64,000 nt of DNA from Glebionis coronaria (Eukaryota > Streptophyta > Magnoliopsida > Asterales > Asteraceae): NCBI GenBank assembly GCA_025667525.1, contig JANFOE010002254.1, forward strand, positions 1 to 64,000, written 5' to 3'. The notes beneath the pieces were generated by a model that was not told the origin of the DNA, ran no database searches, and worked only from the letters and a program-made list of their open reading frames with translations. A program made the translations under genes and the position numbers. Every line of letters begins with the position of its first letter. Position 1 is the stretch's first letter. Below are positions 1 through 10,340 of this stretch, in pieces.

Positions 1-3000
1 AACTGGTTTAAATCTATTGAATATTGTTTTTCTATAGTTTGTGTAACCTTAAGTCACAGCAACAAACCCCAACAAGGAACCTAAATCTTTGATACCAATT
101 GAGGTATATGAGAGGTACGCACACAACAAATATGTACACGATACATAAAAAAGTAAAGAACAATTTGTCACGTAAAACACAATTTCATTTATTAGACAAA
201 GTTAACTCAAAACTCCAATTGATACCATGAGAATCCTTACATTCCACAATATATATAAACTACTAGCCTAATAATTAACTAATAGCTACAAAAATACAAT
301 TACCTAAGTAAACTTGTTGACATACACTTCAACTAGGACATATCGGAATTTAGTAACGCGCTTAAAGCCAAAGCTAAACTCAGTAATTCTCCAACATTTA
401 ACATGTTTACATTCGAACTAGATATTTTAATTTTTTTAGATTTTAGCTAGTATTGATTGGGCGACAATGTATTTAGGAACGAATATTCAAAAGGCGAGAT
501 ATGTTGCGGTTGTGGTCCTGTGCCGCTACATGACTAGGAAAGCTTGTTCAAAGGTGACAACGTGAAAAGATATATGTACATTAAAGTCGAAGGAAAATCT
601 TTGTTAGAAATGGTTGGCAATGAACGTGAAAGCCGCTACCAAAAGCATGCAATTATTTCAAATAATAAAGCTACTTTTATTCCTCATGTTGTACGGCAAG
701 CAATGTTTTAAACCGGGTTGATCCAGTCGATTGAACCAGTTGAAATGTAACGTGTTTGGATCAGCGGACATGGGTTTCGAGCGAAAACTTGATTGAATCA
801 TCGATTAAACCGATTGAACCGTAACCTTTTGCATTGTTCTCGTTTTGTGTGATAGAAGATGAAACTCGCGACCATTGTTTCTTATCTTGATGTCCAAAAA
901 TTAAGCTCCTATGGCTTAAAATTCTAGATGTAATTTGAGATCAAATAATTAAGTACTGCACTAGATTTGAATTTGTGGGAGAGAGAGCTTCCCAATTCAG
1001 TGGCACTAAAGTGACAATAATAATGTTAACTTTTAGTAAAGTTTGGTTTCTTTCTAGCAAAGCTAACTTTTATCTCCTCTATTAGCACATCCAAGTGGTC
1101 ACACATATTGCATGCATGCTTATGATGATGATGCATTTCCATGTAATTTTCTTTGAGAGATAATGTAGCATTCTTTCTTTAATGTTTGATTTTCGATTCT
1201 TTAATCGACTAATGCGAAGTCTAAGTGCATAATCACACATACTAAAATACAGTTACTGTACATCCCATCCCCTTTCTAAGAAAGTTAGTGCGGGCAATTT
1301 AAAATTGTTTGCGTTTAATAGAAAACGAGATTTATAGCTCGCGCGTTGCAGCGAAACGGGCGAGACTAATGGTACAATAGATCGATAATGCAAAGTGATG
1401 TTTGCGTCAATGGCAGACTTTGAAAGAAAAAAATAACTTCAAATACTATTTACGTAACAATGTCGTGCTTTGTGTCGGCGCTATCATTCTTTGTTTTTGA
1501 AGTTGTATTTTCGTAATAGACTTTATAAGAACTAAAATTGCATATATATTTTTTTTCATAATTAGCTTTTGACCATTTATAATTATTTCATATATATATT
1601 TCGTTAAAATGTATGGTAAGTTATAAGGCATTAAAGCTATGCATAGATTAATGGTATTGCTTTGTGAATATATTTTATTAAATGCGTATAAATCGGCCAA
1701 ATTTTATAAGAATTCGTATTTATGTAAAAATATATATCAATATTGGTTTCGTCTTATTCGGAATCCAAAGCTATAGTCGTCAATATACTTTTTATCAAGT
1801 AAGTTATTGACGTCTGTCAAATATTTGTCAAAAAAGTTTGCTATATAAAATAATCGTGGATAAAAAGAAATACAACATTATGTGTTTGTTCCTGTGGTTT
1901 ATTTTAAAGTAAATAGTTTATAGGTGTGTTTTGAATTTTTTTTAAAAGTATATATTTAAATAAAGCATTTTTGTAAAATTATATACTGTATACAGTAAGA
2001 GTACTGCAGTATTGGGGTTGTTGTGTTCGCAACGCAAAGATCTTTTCAGCAATATATTTCTCTAACAAAAATTTTAGATTTCTGTCATATATTTGATAAA
2101 TAAAATTTATTATATTAAAAAGACGGAAATGTGTAAGTTATCGTTGCAGTGGACCGATAATGCAAAAGAATGTTTGACTCAATGTTTGGCCTTGTAAGAA
2201 AACAAAATCTAAAGTTATGCTTTAATAGGAATTTTCTATAATATGTATTAAGTTTCAATTTTTTTTATAGAATCGTATGTATGTTAATTGTAAAGGGCAT
2301 TGCAATATTGAGATTATTTGGTTCGTAATCCGACAATTTTTTCATAGTATTTTTTTCTTCGAATGAATATGTTTCATATTTGATAAGTAAAAGTTGTTAT
2401 ATCAAAAATCATAAGCAGTTAAAAGTTTGACGTTATTTTTCTAATATGTGCTATAATGCCAAAATGTGATAATATAACATTATACTGTAGTTAATAACTT
2501 AATACTGTATTATTTTCTCAGTGTAAAACAATGCTTAGCTCACGCCCCCATAACATAAGACATACGAAGCAAAACATAATATTTGCCATTTTATGTTACT
2601 CAAGTCCATTTAGTATTCTATGGCACACACGTATAAGATCTTTATTTTACATTTTCGCATGAGTCACTACATTTTTTTGTCTCATATGATCCATAGGACT
2701 AGGACTAGTTTTAGTTGCATGCGTTTGAAACGACACAACTGAAAACATAAAACGACATAACATAACTTGAAACGACGTCGTTTGCTTCACTATTTAATAT
2801 ATATTATAATGAGCTTGAAATTATATACCACAAAACCAGTGCTAATTACTAGACTTATGTGACAAGTTGTTTAGCTTATGCTCAATTATAATTCTAGGGA
2901 CTTTAGTGTTGGCTCTCTTATGCACAATGATAATTGTAGGGCTCTTATGTCAATTAACTACTTTTGTAAATGTGTGGTCTTAATTTAAACTTAAATTTAC

Positions 3001-3181
3001 AATATAGTAAAGCATAATGGTAGTGTGTTTGGGCTAAAGCCCAGGCCCAGACTTTTGAAAAAGGCTAATATATAGTGAAAGTGACTTCTTTGAGAGTGGG
3101 TAGATGTGTAAAGGTTTTTTAGTGGTATGTTTATATCATTGGACATGAATTATTATTAAATTTTGTGGGTTCACTTGTGAG
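1..3181. other. AT-rich intergenic DNA, no gene seen
   Basis: No reading frame here looks like a protein I recognise, and no transposon ends could be paired. The stretch near 715-830 is rich in CCGGTT/AACCGG-type words and resembles 55075-55230, so both may be remnants of one repeat family. Several poly-T/poly-A runs and short TA tracts are present. Confidence 0.6.
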
Positions 3182-3574
3182 TAGGGGTGGGAATTGAGTC
3201 GGGTTGGTCGGGTTTAGTTATTCAGGCCGGGTCGAAATCAGATTAATGTTAAAAATTATTTACTCGAATCTGACTCGATTTCAACTCAGGTTAGTCGAGT
3301 TCAGGTCTAGTCAGGTCAGTTTTATTCGGGTTCGAGTCACCCCGAATTCGAGCAAAATATTAAAAAAAAGTTGCTCGTTTAATAAAAAAAAATTATTATT
3401 GGGGTCAATTGGGTTGACCCGAACTCGAATTAGATATAATTTTTATACCCGATGTCTGACTCAATTTCGAATTCGGATTTGTCGGGTTTGATCCGATTAA
3501 CTTGAATTGAAATTTAAACCCGACTAGTTCGACCTAAATATACTCAAGTCGGATCAGAAAAATTGACACCCCTA
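3182..3574. mobile_element. non-autonomous hAT element (MITE, 393 bp)
   Basis: The element begins TAGGGGTG and ends CACCCCTA, perfect 8-bp terminal inverted repeats. It is flanked by the 8-bp direct repeat CTTGTGAG (3174-3181 and 3575-3582), the TSD length of the hAT superfamily. The interior repeats short GGGTCGAGT/GACCCGA-type words in both orientations and codes for nothing; the open frame across it is low complexity. A second family member with its own TSD lies at 55505-55969. Confidence 0.9.
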
Positions 3575-3582
3575 CTTGTGAG

Positions 3583-3904
3583 TCTACCTCAAATTTTTCT
3601 TTTTTTGTTATCTATATAGTGGTCTGTTTATGATTTACTCCATCATTGTAGCACATAGATTGTTTTATAACTCTACCTGAAATTTTAACTAACTGCAACA
3701 TCAATGTTTGGATGGCTATAAGTTCATTGAACTTACATAATTTTTCAAAAAATATTTCAGTTTTCAAGTGCTATACGAGGAGCCATAAATGAATTAAATT
3801 GATAGAATCTCAAAAACATATAGGCCAAAAAACGAAAAGGACAAAAGAAATAGAATCTTATAAAGAAAAAAAAAGAAGGATGAGACTATGAGAGTAAAAC
3901 TTCT
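3583..3904. other. intergenic, nothing recognised
   Basis: About 320 bases of AT-rich sequence between the hAT MITE and the Harbinger element. I see no coding potential or terminal repeats. Confidence 0.5.
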
Positions 3905-4228
3905 TTAGACTAGTGTGAGCGGGTGAAACTCACTCACCTCCACCTCAGCGTCACGTCAGTTTTTTACTAAACTCACCAAAACTCACTAAAACTCACCCAA
4001 ACTCACTACAGGAGGTAATGACACTCACCAAACTCACCCAAACTCACTTCACATCACCTCATTTTTTCATTAAATAATTTTTATTCATACAATTTTATTA
4101 CAACACGGGTATACGGAAAATTAAAACATAGTACAAAATTAAAAATAAAAACATAAAAAATTAAAACACAGTATGAAAATAAAAATAAAAACATAGAAAA
4201 TAAAAAAAAACAACATTTAAAAAAAAAA

Positions 4229-4700
4229 CTAATACGGGATATTATAGGCCTCCTTGATTTGAGTTTTGCGCCACTCCGCGACTGCAAGATCACGTCCCGT
4301 CAAATGATCTATCGGCTGCATATAAAAGTCCAAGTCTTCCTTTTGCTGTTTCAATCGGGCTATTTTCACTTCTTTTTCCCGGACTCGAATCTCTTTATTC
4401 TTCATCTCAAAATATGCGGCATGTTGTTCACCCTGCACAGCAAAGGCCCGTTCTTGTTGTTCACCAAATCCAGACAACATCAACCTAGCCAAAGCCTCGT
4501 CGTTTGTACTCGACTCCCCCGAAACTCTACTCCCTTTAGCCTTAGCCTTAGCTCTGTCCCTTCCCATTGGACGTGGGATCGGTTGCACTTCTTCATTATC
4601 AGTGGCATCAACATCCACACTGTTACTTGCACTTCTTCATTTGGGTATTTGGCCTACCTCGACGTTTGTTGGAGGTTCGGGATGTGTTTTCTTGAGACAT
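4229..4700 (-). pseudogene. Harbinger ORF1-type (Myb-like/NAM-associated) protein, internally deleted
   Basis: The open C-terminal part (4229-4618, about 129 codons) has an acidic start, a lysine/alanine-rich stretch, a charged helix (EMKNKEIRVREKEVKIARLK), then FYMQPIDHLTGRDLAVAEW and the end AYNIPY. This layout is typical of plant proteins with a NAM-associated C-terminal domain, the DNA-binding partner of Harbinger transposases. A likely native start lies at 4700 (MSQENTSRTSNKRRGRPN), but its frame ends near 4625, so the middle with the Myb/SANT domain is missing. A TATAAATA box lies at 4779-4786, about 80 bases upstream of that ATG. The family call is from remembered motifs. Confidence 0.65.
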
Positions 4701-4778
4701 GATTTGGAGATTGAAGATGGAGATGAAGATGAGATGTTTGATTTTGTGTGTGTGAAAAATGAAGAAGATGATGGGGGT

Positions 4779-4786
4779 ATTTATAA
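4779..4786 (-). promoter_or_regulatory. TATA box of the Harbinger ORF1 remnant
   Basis: TATAAATA on the minus strand, about 80 bases before the ATG at 4700, with a purine/pyrimidine-rich leader between. Position and sequence fit a plant core promoter. Confidence 0.5.
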
Positions 4787-5059
4787 GTAAATTTTGGGTA
4801 AAAATTTTTTTTTTTTAATTTGATAAAAAAAGGTTAGATTTAAAAGTGGTGAGGCCCAATATTCAGAAACTCGCTGGGTGAGTTTGCCTATGGTTTTTGC
4901 TTGCCAGTGGGTGACTCGTGCGCAGGTTGGGTACGGTGGGGTGGGGGCTGCGCGTGGGTGGAAGGTAGTCACGAGTGGAATCATCCCCACTCCTACCGGC
5001 CTTAGAAAACTTTAAAAAAAGGACAAAGTTTAAGTCAGTGTCTACAGTTAGAGGTGCAA

Positions 5060-5470
5060 ATGAAAACCGGATTTTTGAAAATCCGGTTCAAAAATCCGAA
5101 CCGGTTTTTTCAAAATCCGGTTTTCGATTTATCCGATCCGGATTTTTTAATCCGAACCGGTTAGACCGGTTTTCAGATTTTAAAAAAATCGGATAAAAAC
5201 CGGATAAATTTCCGGATTTATCCGGTTTTTTAAAAAACCGGATTTAACCGGATTTTTAAAATTTATTAAATTATTTTTTTTTTTTTTTTTTTTTTTTTTT
5301 GTAAAACCGGTTTTTTTTTTACCGGTTAAAACCGGATAAAACCGGTTTGCCTGAAAAGTCAAACTAGCCGTTGGGTTTGACCTTTCAGGCTAACCGGTTT
5401 TATCCGGTTTTATCCGGTTTTAACCGGTTTTAACCGGTTTTTTCAGAAAACAAAATCCGGTTTCCAGTAA
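5060..5470. repeat. left subterminal repeats of the hAT element
   Basis: Dozens of ATCCGGTT, AACCGGTT and CCGGAT motifs in both orientations, interrupted by a poly-T run near 5274-5300. Subterminal hexamer arrays are binding sites for hAT transposases in known elements (for example AAACGG for maize Ac); the role here is inferred. The facing array is at 8070-8350. Confidence 0.75.
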
Positions 5471-5566
5471 CCTTTTCTGGTTTAAGGGTAACGGCTATAT
5501 AGCCGTTTGACATGTTTTTGGCCCGTTTTTTTTGTCTTTTTGAGCATAGAAATGGCTAGTAACTTA

Positions 5567-5578
5567 GTATATATATAT
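5567..5578 (+). promoter_or_regulatory. TATA box of the hAT transposase gene
   Basis: A TATATATATA stretch about 75 bases upstream of the transposase ATG at 5653, inside the element. Its position fits a core promoter. Confidence 0.45.
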
Positions 5579-5652
5579 GTTTTGAGTTGGGGTTGAAAAC
5601 ATATCAAAAAACCCTCTCATTTCTCTAATCTTTTTCTAATCCCGATTCCCAA

Positions 5653-7653
5653 ATGGAAAACATACCATCACAACAAGCTTCTACTAATGCTAGTACCGGT
5701 GCTACTAGTAATGCTAAAAAAAAATACACAAATGATGATGTTTTGCGAGTTGTTACGACGACGAGAAAAGGCGATGTTTGGTCACATTTCGATTATTGTG
5801 TTATGAAAGACGGGGTGGAAAAGGCGCGTTGCAAGAAGTGTAGTAAATTTTATGGCACGACGGGTAACTCTACACTACGTACTCATTGGAACGGTTGTAC
5901 CGGGGCGGTTGATAGCGGAGCGGGTGGTTCGGAACATGGTACTATTGGTGCGGATGGTCACGTTTTTTTATTTGATAATGATGCGGTTCGACTTGATTTT
6001 ACGAAGTTTGTCATTCAACAAGGGCTTCCATTCAACCACTTCGACAATGTCAAGCTTACGGACATTATAAAGAAAAGGCTACAACCGCGTTATCATCATG
6101 TAAGTCGTACTACTCTTAGAAGTGATGCATTTAAATTATGGGAAACGGCTAAAAAAGAAATGATTGATGGTTTTCGTAATTATAAACAAGGTGTTTCTAT
6201 AACTACGGATGCTTGGACCGCACCACATGGTAGGGCAAATTCTTATTTAGCCGTTACGGCTCATTGGTTTGATCCCGATTCAAATTTATTAATGAAACGA
6301 ACAATTGCTTTTAAACTATTTGGTTATCCACATACGGGATCAAATTTAAGAAAAATTTTACATGACACTTTAATTGAATATAATTTAGATGATAAAGTTT
6401 TTACCATTTCAGTAGATAATGCATCTAATAATACTAAAGCTATGGATTTATTAAAATTACGTATAAAACCCGTATTAGATGGTGCATTTTTTCATTCTCG
6501 TTGTGTTGCTCATGTTATAAATATATCCGTTCAAGCGGCGTTAATAATATGTGGTGATTTAAAGACAAAATTTAGGAGTTTATTAGTAACTATATATAGT
6601 TCGAGTAACGAACGACAAATGAACTATCATCGTTTTCGACAAATGTGTGGTCATACACCCCTAGGAGCTTGCTATGATAATAATACTAGGTGGAATTCTA
6701 CTTGCATTATGTTTGAAAATATATTACGACAACGTGATACTTTAAACGCTTTTAATGAAAAACTTGTTCGTAAAGGTCAATCCACTTCGATAAGCGACGA
6801 AGATTGGGAACTACTAGATGAATTGACAAGATTTTTACAAATTTTTAAAGTGTCAACAACTTTATTATCCGGTGTTTATTACCCAACTAGCCCATTAGTT
6901 TTAAAGCAAATTTTTGCTATGACGGAAAAATTAGACGAATTAAAAATGTCACCTTGTAGAATGTTTAGAAAAATGGTTAAAGTTATAAAAAAGAAATTTG
7001 TAAAATATTTTGCTAATTTACCTTTGGTTTTTACTTGCTCCGCCGCACTTAATCCAATGATAAATTTTGGGGGGGTCGAAAATATAATTAGAAGAATATT
7101 GGGGAATTTAGGATTAGAATTTGGGCCAAACCCAAATGATCCCGATATAAACTATATAGAGTCTCAAATTTTTAAATTTAACGATAATTTTGAAAAATTA
7201 TTTGCAATATATGTATCAAAACATGGTGGACAACAACACACATTTTTTGACCAAATGGGGGTCGGATCATCGCAAACGGGGGGAAGGGCAACATATGACA
7301 TTGATATAAACTTTTGGAATCTTATAACCGATGGCGCTACCAAGCGTCAACGAACATCGGAATCAAGCGAGTTGGGTCAATATAAGTCGCAAAATTTTGT
7401 AAAAACTATTAGACCCGAGGATTTAGGAACTTTTGACATTTTGGGATGGTGGAAAAAAATGGAGTTAACTTATCCAATATTAGCCATTATGGTTCGTGAC
7501 TTATTTACGATTCAAGCTTCGACGGTAGCTTCCGAATCGGCTTTTTCGGTAAGCGGTAGAATTATATCCGAAAGAAGGTCAAGACTTACCCCTCAATCCG
7601 TGGAAGTATGTGTATGTTTGAAAGATTATTTGGACGGAGTAGAGAGGATATAA
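5653..7653 (+). CDS. hAT transposase (BED zinc finger, RICESLEEPER-like)
   Basis: This 666-residue frame encodes the enzyme expected to cut and paste the surrounding hAT element. In order: a Ser/Thr-rich N-terminus; a BED-type zinc finger at about residues 42-80 (VWSHFDYCVMKDG, then CKKC and HWNGC); an RNase H-like core with TDAWTAPHGRANSYLAV and SVDNASNN carrying acidic catalytic candidates, followed by RCVAHVINI and the conserved TRWNST; and a C-terminal hAT dimerisation region (WWKKMELTYPILAIMVRDLF, then ASESAFSVSGRIISERR). The start is the first ATG after the TATA box. The frame ends at TAA (7651-7653), but the same frame stays open for another 56 acidic codons to TGA at 7822-7824, so the stop may be a C-to-T nonsense change removing an acidic tail. 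The conserved domains are intact, so activity cannot be excluded. Confidence 0.92.
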   Translation: MENIPSQQASTNASTGATSNAKKKYTNDDVLRVVTTTRKGDVWSHFDYCVMKDGVEKARCKKCSKFYGTTGNSTLRTHWNGCTGAVDSGAGGSEHGTIGADGHVFLFDNDAVRLDFTKFVIQQGLPFNHFDNVKLTDIIKKRLQPRYHHVSRTTLRSDAFKLWETAKKEMIDGFRNYKQGVSITTDAWTAPHGRANSYLAVTAHWFDPDSNLLMKRTIAFKLFGYPHTGSNLRKILHDTLIEYNLDDKVFTISVDNASNNTKAMDLLKLRIKPVLDGAFFHSRCVAHVINISVQAALIICGDLKTKFRSLLVTIYSSSNERQMNYHRFRQMCGHTPLGACYDNNTRWNSTCIMFENILRQRDTLNAFNEKLVRKGQSTSISDEDWELLDELTRFLQIFKVSTTLLSGVYYPTSPLVLKQIFAMTEKLDELKMSPCRMFRKMVKVIKKKFVKYFANLPLVFTCSAALNPMINFGGVENIIRRILGNLGLEFGPNPNDPDINYIESQIFKFNDNFEKLFAIYVSKHGGQQHTFFDQMGVGSSQTGGRATYDIDINFWNLITDGATKRQRTSESSELGQYKSQNFVKTIRPEDLGTFDILGWWKKMELTYPILAIMVRDLFTIQASTVASESAFSVSGRIISERRSRLTPQSVEVCVCLKDYLDGVERI

Positions 7654-7824
7654 CATGAAACATCGTTGGAAGGTCCAATATTAGACGGCGTTGAAGAAAC
7701 AATAGAAAACGAAGAAGCGGAATTAGGGATATCACCTCCAACTACAGAATTAGACGAAGGTGAGTTTGAAGATATAGAAGTTGAAGCCGGAGATGTCGAA
7801 GAAGAATATGAGGATATACTTTGA
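7654..7824 (+). other. in-frame acidic extension downstream of the transposase stop
   Basis: Directly after the TAA at 7651-7653 the frame continues without a stop to TGA at 7822-7824. It is rich in glutamate and aspartate (for example LDEGEFEDIEVEAGDVEEE). The composition is protein-like, unlike the AT-rich sequence after it. I read it as the lost C-terminal tail of the transposase. Confidence 0.6.
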
Positions 7825-7831
7825 GTAAAAC

Positions 7832-7918
7832 GGGTGATGGCAATGCCGAAGCTCGAGATACTTGAAGTATACTAATATTTTTCGGGTGATGGCTATGCCG
7901 AAGCTCGAAATGTATTAG
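7832..7918 (+). repeat. imperfect direct repeat in the hAT 3' region
   Basis: A segment containing CGGGTGATGGCAATGCCGAA occurs twice, about 53 bases apart, with a single change in the core (GGCAATG/GGCTATG) and both followed by GCTCGA. It sits just after the acidic tail and before the 3' subterminal repeats. Function unknown. Confidence 0.7.
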
Positions 7919-8069
7919 TGATTATTGTAGTTTTATTGTAGTGTTTAAATAAAAATTATGAAGTTGTATGATTGTCTTGTTGAAATAAAAATTATTATGG
8001 TATTTTTTTTTAATGTTATATAGTTGTATTTTTTTTTTTAATGTTTGTAAATAAATTCCGAAAAAAAAG

Positions 8070-8350
8070 GACACCAACACTTTTAACCGAAAAACCCGAA
8101 CCGAACATTTTTAACCGAAAAAAACCCGATCCGAACATTTTTTAACCGAAAAAACCGATCCGAAAAAAATCCGATAAAATCCGATAACGAAAATTTTAAT
8201 CCGAAAAAAATCCGATACGAACTTTTTAATCCGAAAAAATCCGATTGAGAAAAATCCGATCCGATCCGAATCCGGATTTTCAAAAATCCGGTTTTATCAA
8301 ATCCGGATTTTCAAAAATCCGAATCCGATTTTATCCGGTTTATTCGCACC
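8070..8350. repeat. right subterminal repeats of the hAT element
   Basis: Repeated CCGATCCGAA, AATCCGAT and ATCCGGAT words facing the left array at 5060-5470. These explain the low-complexity open frame on the minus strand here (FFGLKFS, DRFFRLK), which I do not regard as a gene. Confidence 0.75.
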
Positions 8351-8362
8351 TCTATCTACAGT

Positions 8363-8824
8363 AAACAAAAAATAAAGGTATGAAAAATCTATAACTCTAA
8401 TTTCATTACATCCATTTATCCATAATCCATAAATCCATATAGCTTGTAGCATATATATGACACAGCTTAAGTATGGGGCTATACACTTTTTGAGCAGGCC
8501 CAGTTTCAACTTTAATCATTGAGCAAGACTCCAAATATCCTTATTTTTCGTAGTTGTTCATTTTTAATTTATTCTAATCTAACTTTAAATCAATAATAAA
8601 AATAAAGAATACTTGCAAATAATGGATATATTTTTATTAGTCCAACGGAAAGGACACATATAGGAAACTTGAAATTTACTGATTAAATCTTATAAATAAA
8701 AACATAGTTGGTGTTTTATTAGGTTAAAGAAGTTGTTTAAAGTTATTTTTCATAAAATGTATAATGATTAGTGTCAAAATGATGATCATGGTGTTTCACC
8801 AATTTACACTATATATTTTGTGCT
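8363..8824. other. intergenic, nothing recognised
   Basis: About 460 bases of AT-rich sequence with no convincing coding or repeat structure. Confidence 0.5.
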
Positions 8825-9157
8825 TTGACATGTCTTCGTGATACGATTTTAAGTTTAGATTTTAGTGTTTTCGCTAATAAAGACACCGTCTCATCTAAAG
8901 CCCAAGAAACATTGGCAAGTGTCTTTTTTAGTGAGATGGTCAATGTTATGAAAGCCTACTTTGATATGACAGTTGGACAAAAAGCAGTTTTCGAGTGTCT
9001 GAGCGTACCACATGCTCAAGATTTTCTACAAGCTATCTTGATAGACGGGCTCGGTCAACATATATTACCGGTCGAATACCGCACTATCCTTAAGAATCGA
9101 CTTATGGTTCCCTTATTTCCTGTTGATGCGATATGTCTTGTTTGTCACAAGTTTTGA
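8825..9157 (+). pseudogene. fragment of a plant retroelement-type protein
   Basis: The 110-codon frame includes SSKAQETLASVFFSEMV, VPHAQDFLQAILIDGLGQHI, VEYRTILKNRLMVPLF and DAICLVCHKF. It resembles the C-terminal, reverse-transcriptase-associated part of a multicopy family common in Asteraceae genomes, in which a zinc-finger-like CPVC...HAVHC motif follows. Here the frame breaks at HKF, but the next bases in other frames still read like WEHVVHCKEPSG, so the homology continues beyond the stop. No start, promoter or intact partner is present. The family name rests on memory and should be treated as tentative. Confidence 0.5.
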
Positions 9158-9730
9158 TTCTTTTGGGAACATGTTGTTCATTGTAAAGAACCTTCCGGAC
9201 TACAAATACCATAATATAACGTGTTATGAATAATAATGTTTTAACACCCTCTTTTACTGTAAATTATAACTATTGAATTTTTAAAAAAAAATTGTAAGTA
9301 TATGTATGAATATTAGTTTGTATTCTTGAAACATAGTTTGTCCTTGTCACAATATAATAATGTTATTGCTTCCATTAACTTTTTTTTTATCATGGATTGT
9401 TAATAAAAAAGGTAGCTAATAAATCTGGTATTAGATTTGTTTCCATTGAGACGGATATACTTTTGCTTTATAAGCCATGGCTTTGTTTTCTTAAACTTTT
9501 TTTTTCATATTTAAGTGGATGCTATGCAACTACTTTATCCATATTATATCCATCACTTGGCTTATTATTAATTTTTTTTTATGTTAGCTTTTGTTTCTTG
9601 ATTTCTATAAAATATACATGCAACAAGATCTAGTGTATTAAATCAAGGGGTATATTTAAGAGTTGATTTACAAATGGTAGCATACACTTAAGCTAGATGG
9701 AATGGTGGGTAAGTAATCTACCGCCATATT
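9158..9730. other. intergenic up to the LTR retrotransposon
   Basis: The first bases continue the decayed coding fragment; the rest is AT-rich without recognisable features. A short open frame at 9397-9633 is hydrophobic low-complexity translation and unlikely to be real. Confidence 0.45.
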
Positions 9731-10316
9731 TGATAACGTATAGTTCCTAATCGGGTCATGAATCTAGCCCACGGGTATTTCCCGCATTTGACTCATCATT
9801 GATGGGTTGGATTAATGTCATTTAAGCTTATGGGCTTAAATGAACAGTGGTCGCATAAGATGTGTGCGGCCCACGGCCCGGCACGACCGGTACAGGGTTA
9901 GACAGAATGACAATCTTATTAGGATTGAGATTTACCCCAAAGTATAGGATATACACTCACCATAATTAGAAGATAAAAATTAAACTAATTATGGTACTAA
10001 TCCTTTGCTTGGGGCCGAAGTATCGGTGACAGCCCATTAGGGTTTCACCGCCTATATAAGGAACCCCCAAGGGTTCCACAAAGGTATCACATTCTCTATA
10101 CTCTCAACCTACAACCGATTCTTAACCCTAAATCGATTACTTACTCTCACGCCGGAGTCTAATCGTGGGACACGCGCCCACAGTAAGATTAACGCGTGTT
10201 GTTTTAGTGTGCAGGATCTCAACAAGACATTCACTTGGTGCAAGAGTCGGAGCCCAACCTACCCGAATTAAGCCTAATTCGGATCAAGTAAGGATCATCC
10301 AACTTTTGTATCAACA
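9731..10316 (+). repeat. 5' LTR
   Basis: Starts TGATAACG and ends ATCAACA (TG...CA). It contains the promoter region with CCTATATAAGGAACC (TATA box about 10050-10058), followed by a likely transcription start near 10085. Compared by eye with the 3' LTR at 19969-20552 there are about 40 differences, mostly transitions, or roughly 93% identity. Confidence 0.93.
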
Positions 10317-10317
10317 A

Positions 10318-10340
10318 GTTGGCGCCATCCGTGGGACCCA
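10318..10340 (+). promoter_or_regulatory. primer-binding site of the retrotransposon
   Basis: TTGGCGCCATCCGTGGGACC begins 2-3 bases after the LTR end. It starts with the TGG expected to pair with a tRNA 3' CCA. I did not assign the tRNA. Confidence 0.7.

Larger units (their letters stand above)
3905..5004 (-). mobile_element. PIF/Harbinger-type element, internally deleted
   Basis: TTA at 3905-3907 and 5002-5004 fits the 3-bp TSD of PIF/Harbinger elements. The inner ends (GACTAGTGTGAGCGGG on the left; reverse complement of the right end GGCCGGTAGGAGTGGG) match at about 10 of 16 positions. Most mismatches are transitions, as expected of decaying methylated ends. Subterminal regions are packed with ACTCACC/GGTGAGT words. 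Inside are a minus-strand TATA box, a start codon and the C-terminal half of a Myb/NAM-associated Harbinger accessory protein, but no transposase. Confidence 0.7.
5049..8354 (+). mobile_element. complete hAT transposon (3306 bp) with transposase
   Basis: The ends read TAGAGGTGCAAATGAA on the left and, reverse-complemented on the right, TAGAGGTGCGAATAAA, each continuing into CCGGAT. A perfect 8-bp direct repeat, TCTACAGT, flanks the element (5041-5048 and 8355-8362), the hallmark of hAT insertion. Both subterminal regions (about 5060-5470 and 8070-8350) hold many copies of CCGGAT/ATCCGG/AACCGG words, the likely transposase-binding repeats. One long transposase frame fills the interior. Well-kept ends and TSD suggest a fairly recent insertion. 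Confidence 0.95.

Noticed and set aside
3204..3491. 95-codon open frame on the plus strand
   Set aside because: It is the translation of repeated words inside the hAT MITE and shows no protein family.
8083..8283. FFGLK/DRFFRLK-type open frame on the minus strand
   Set aside because: Translation of the right subterminal repeats of the hAT element.
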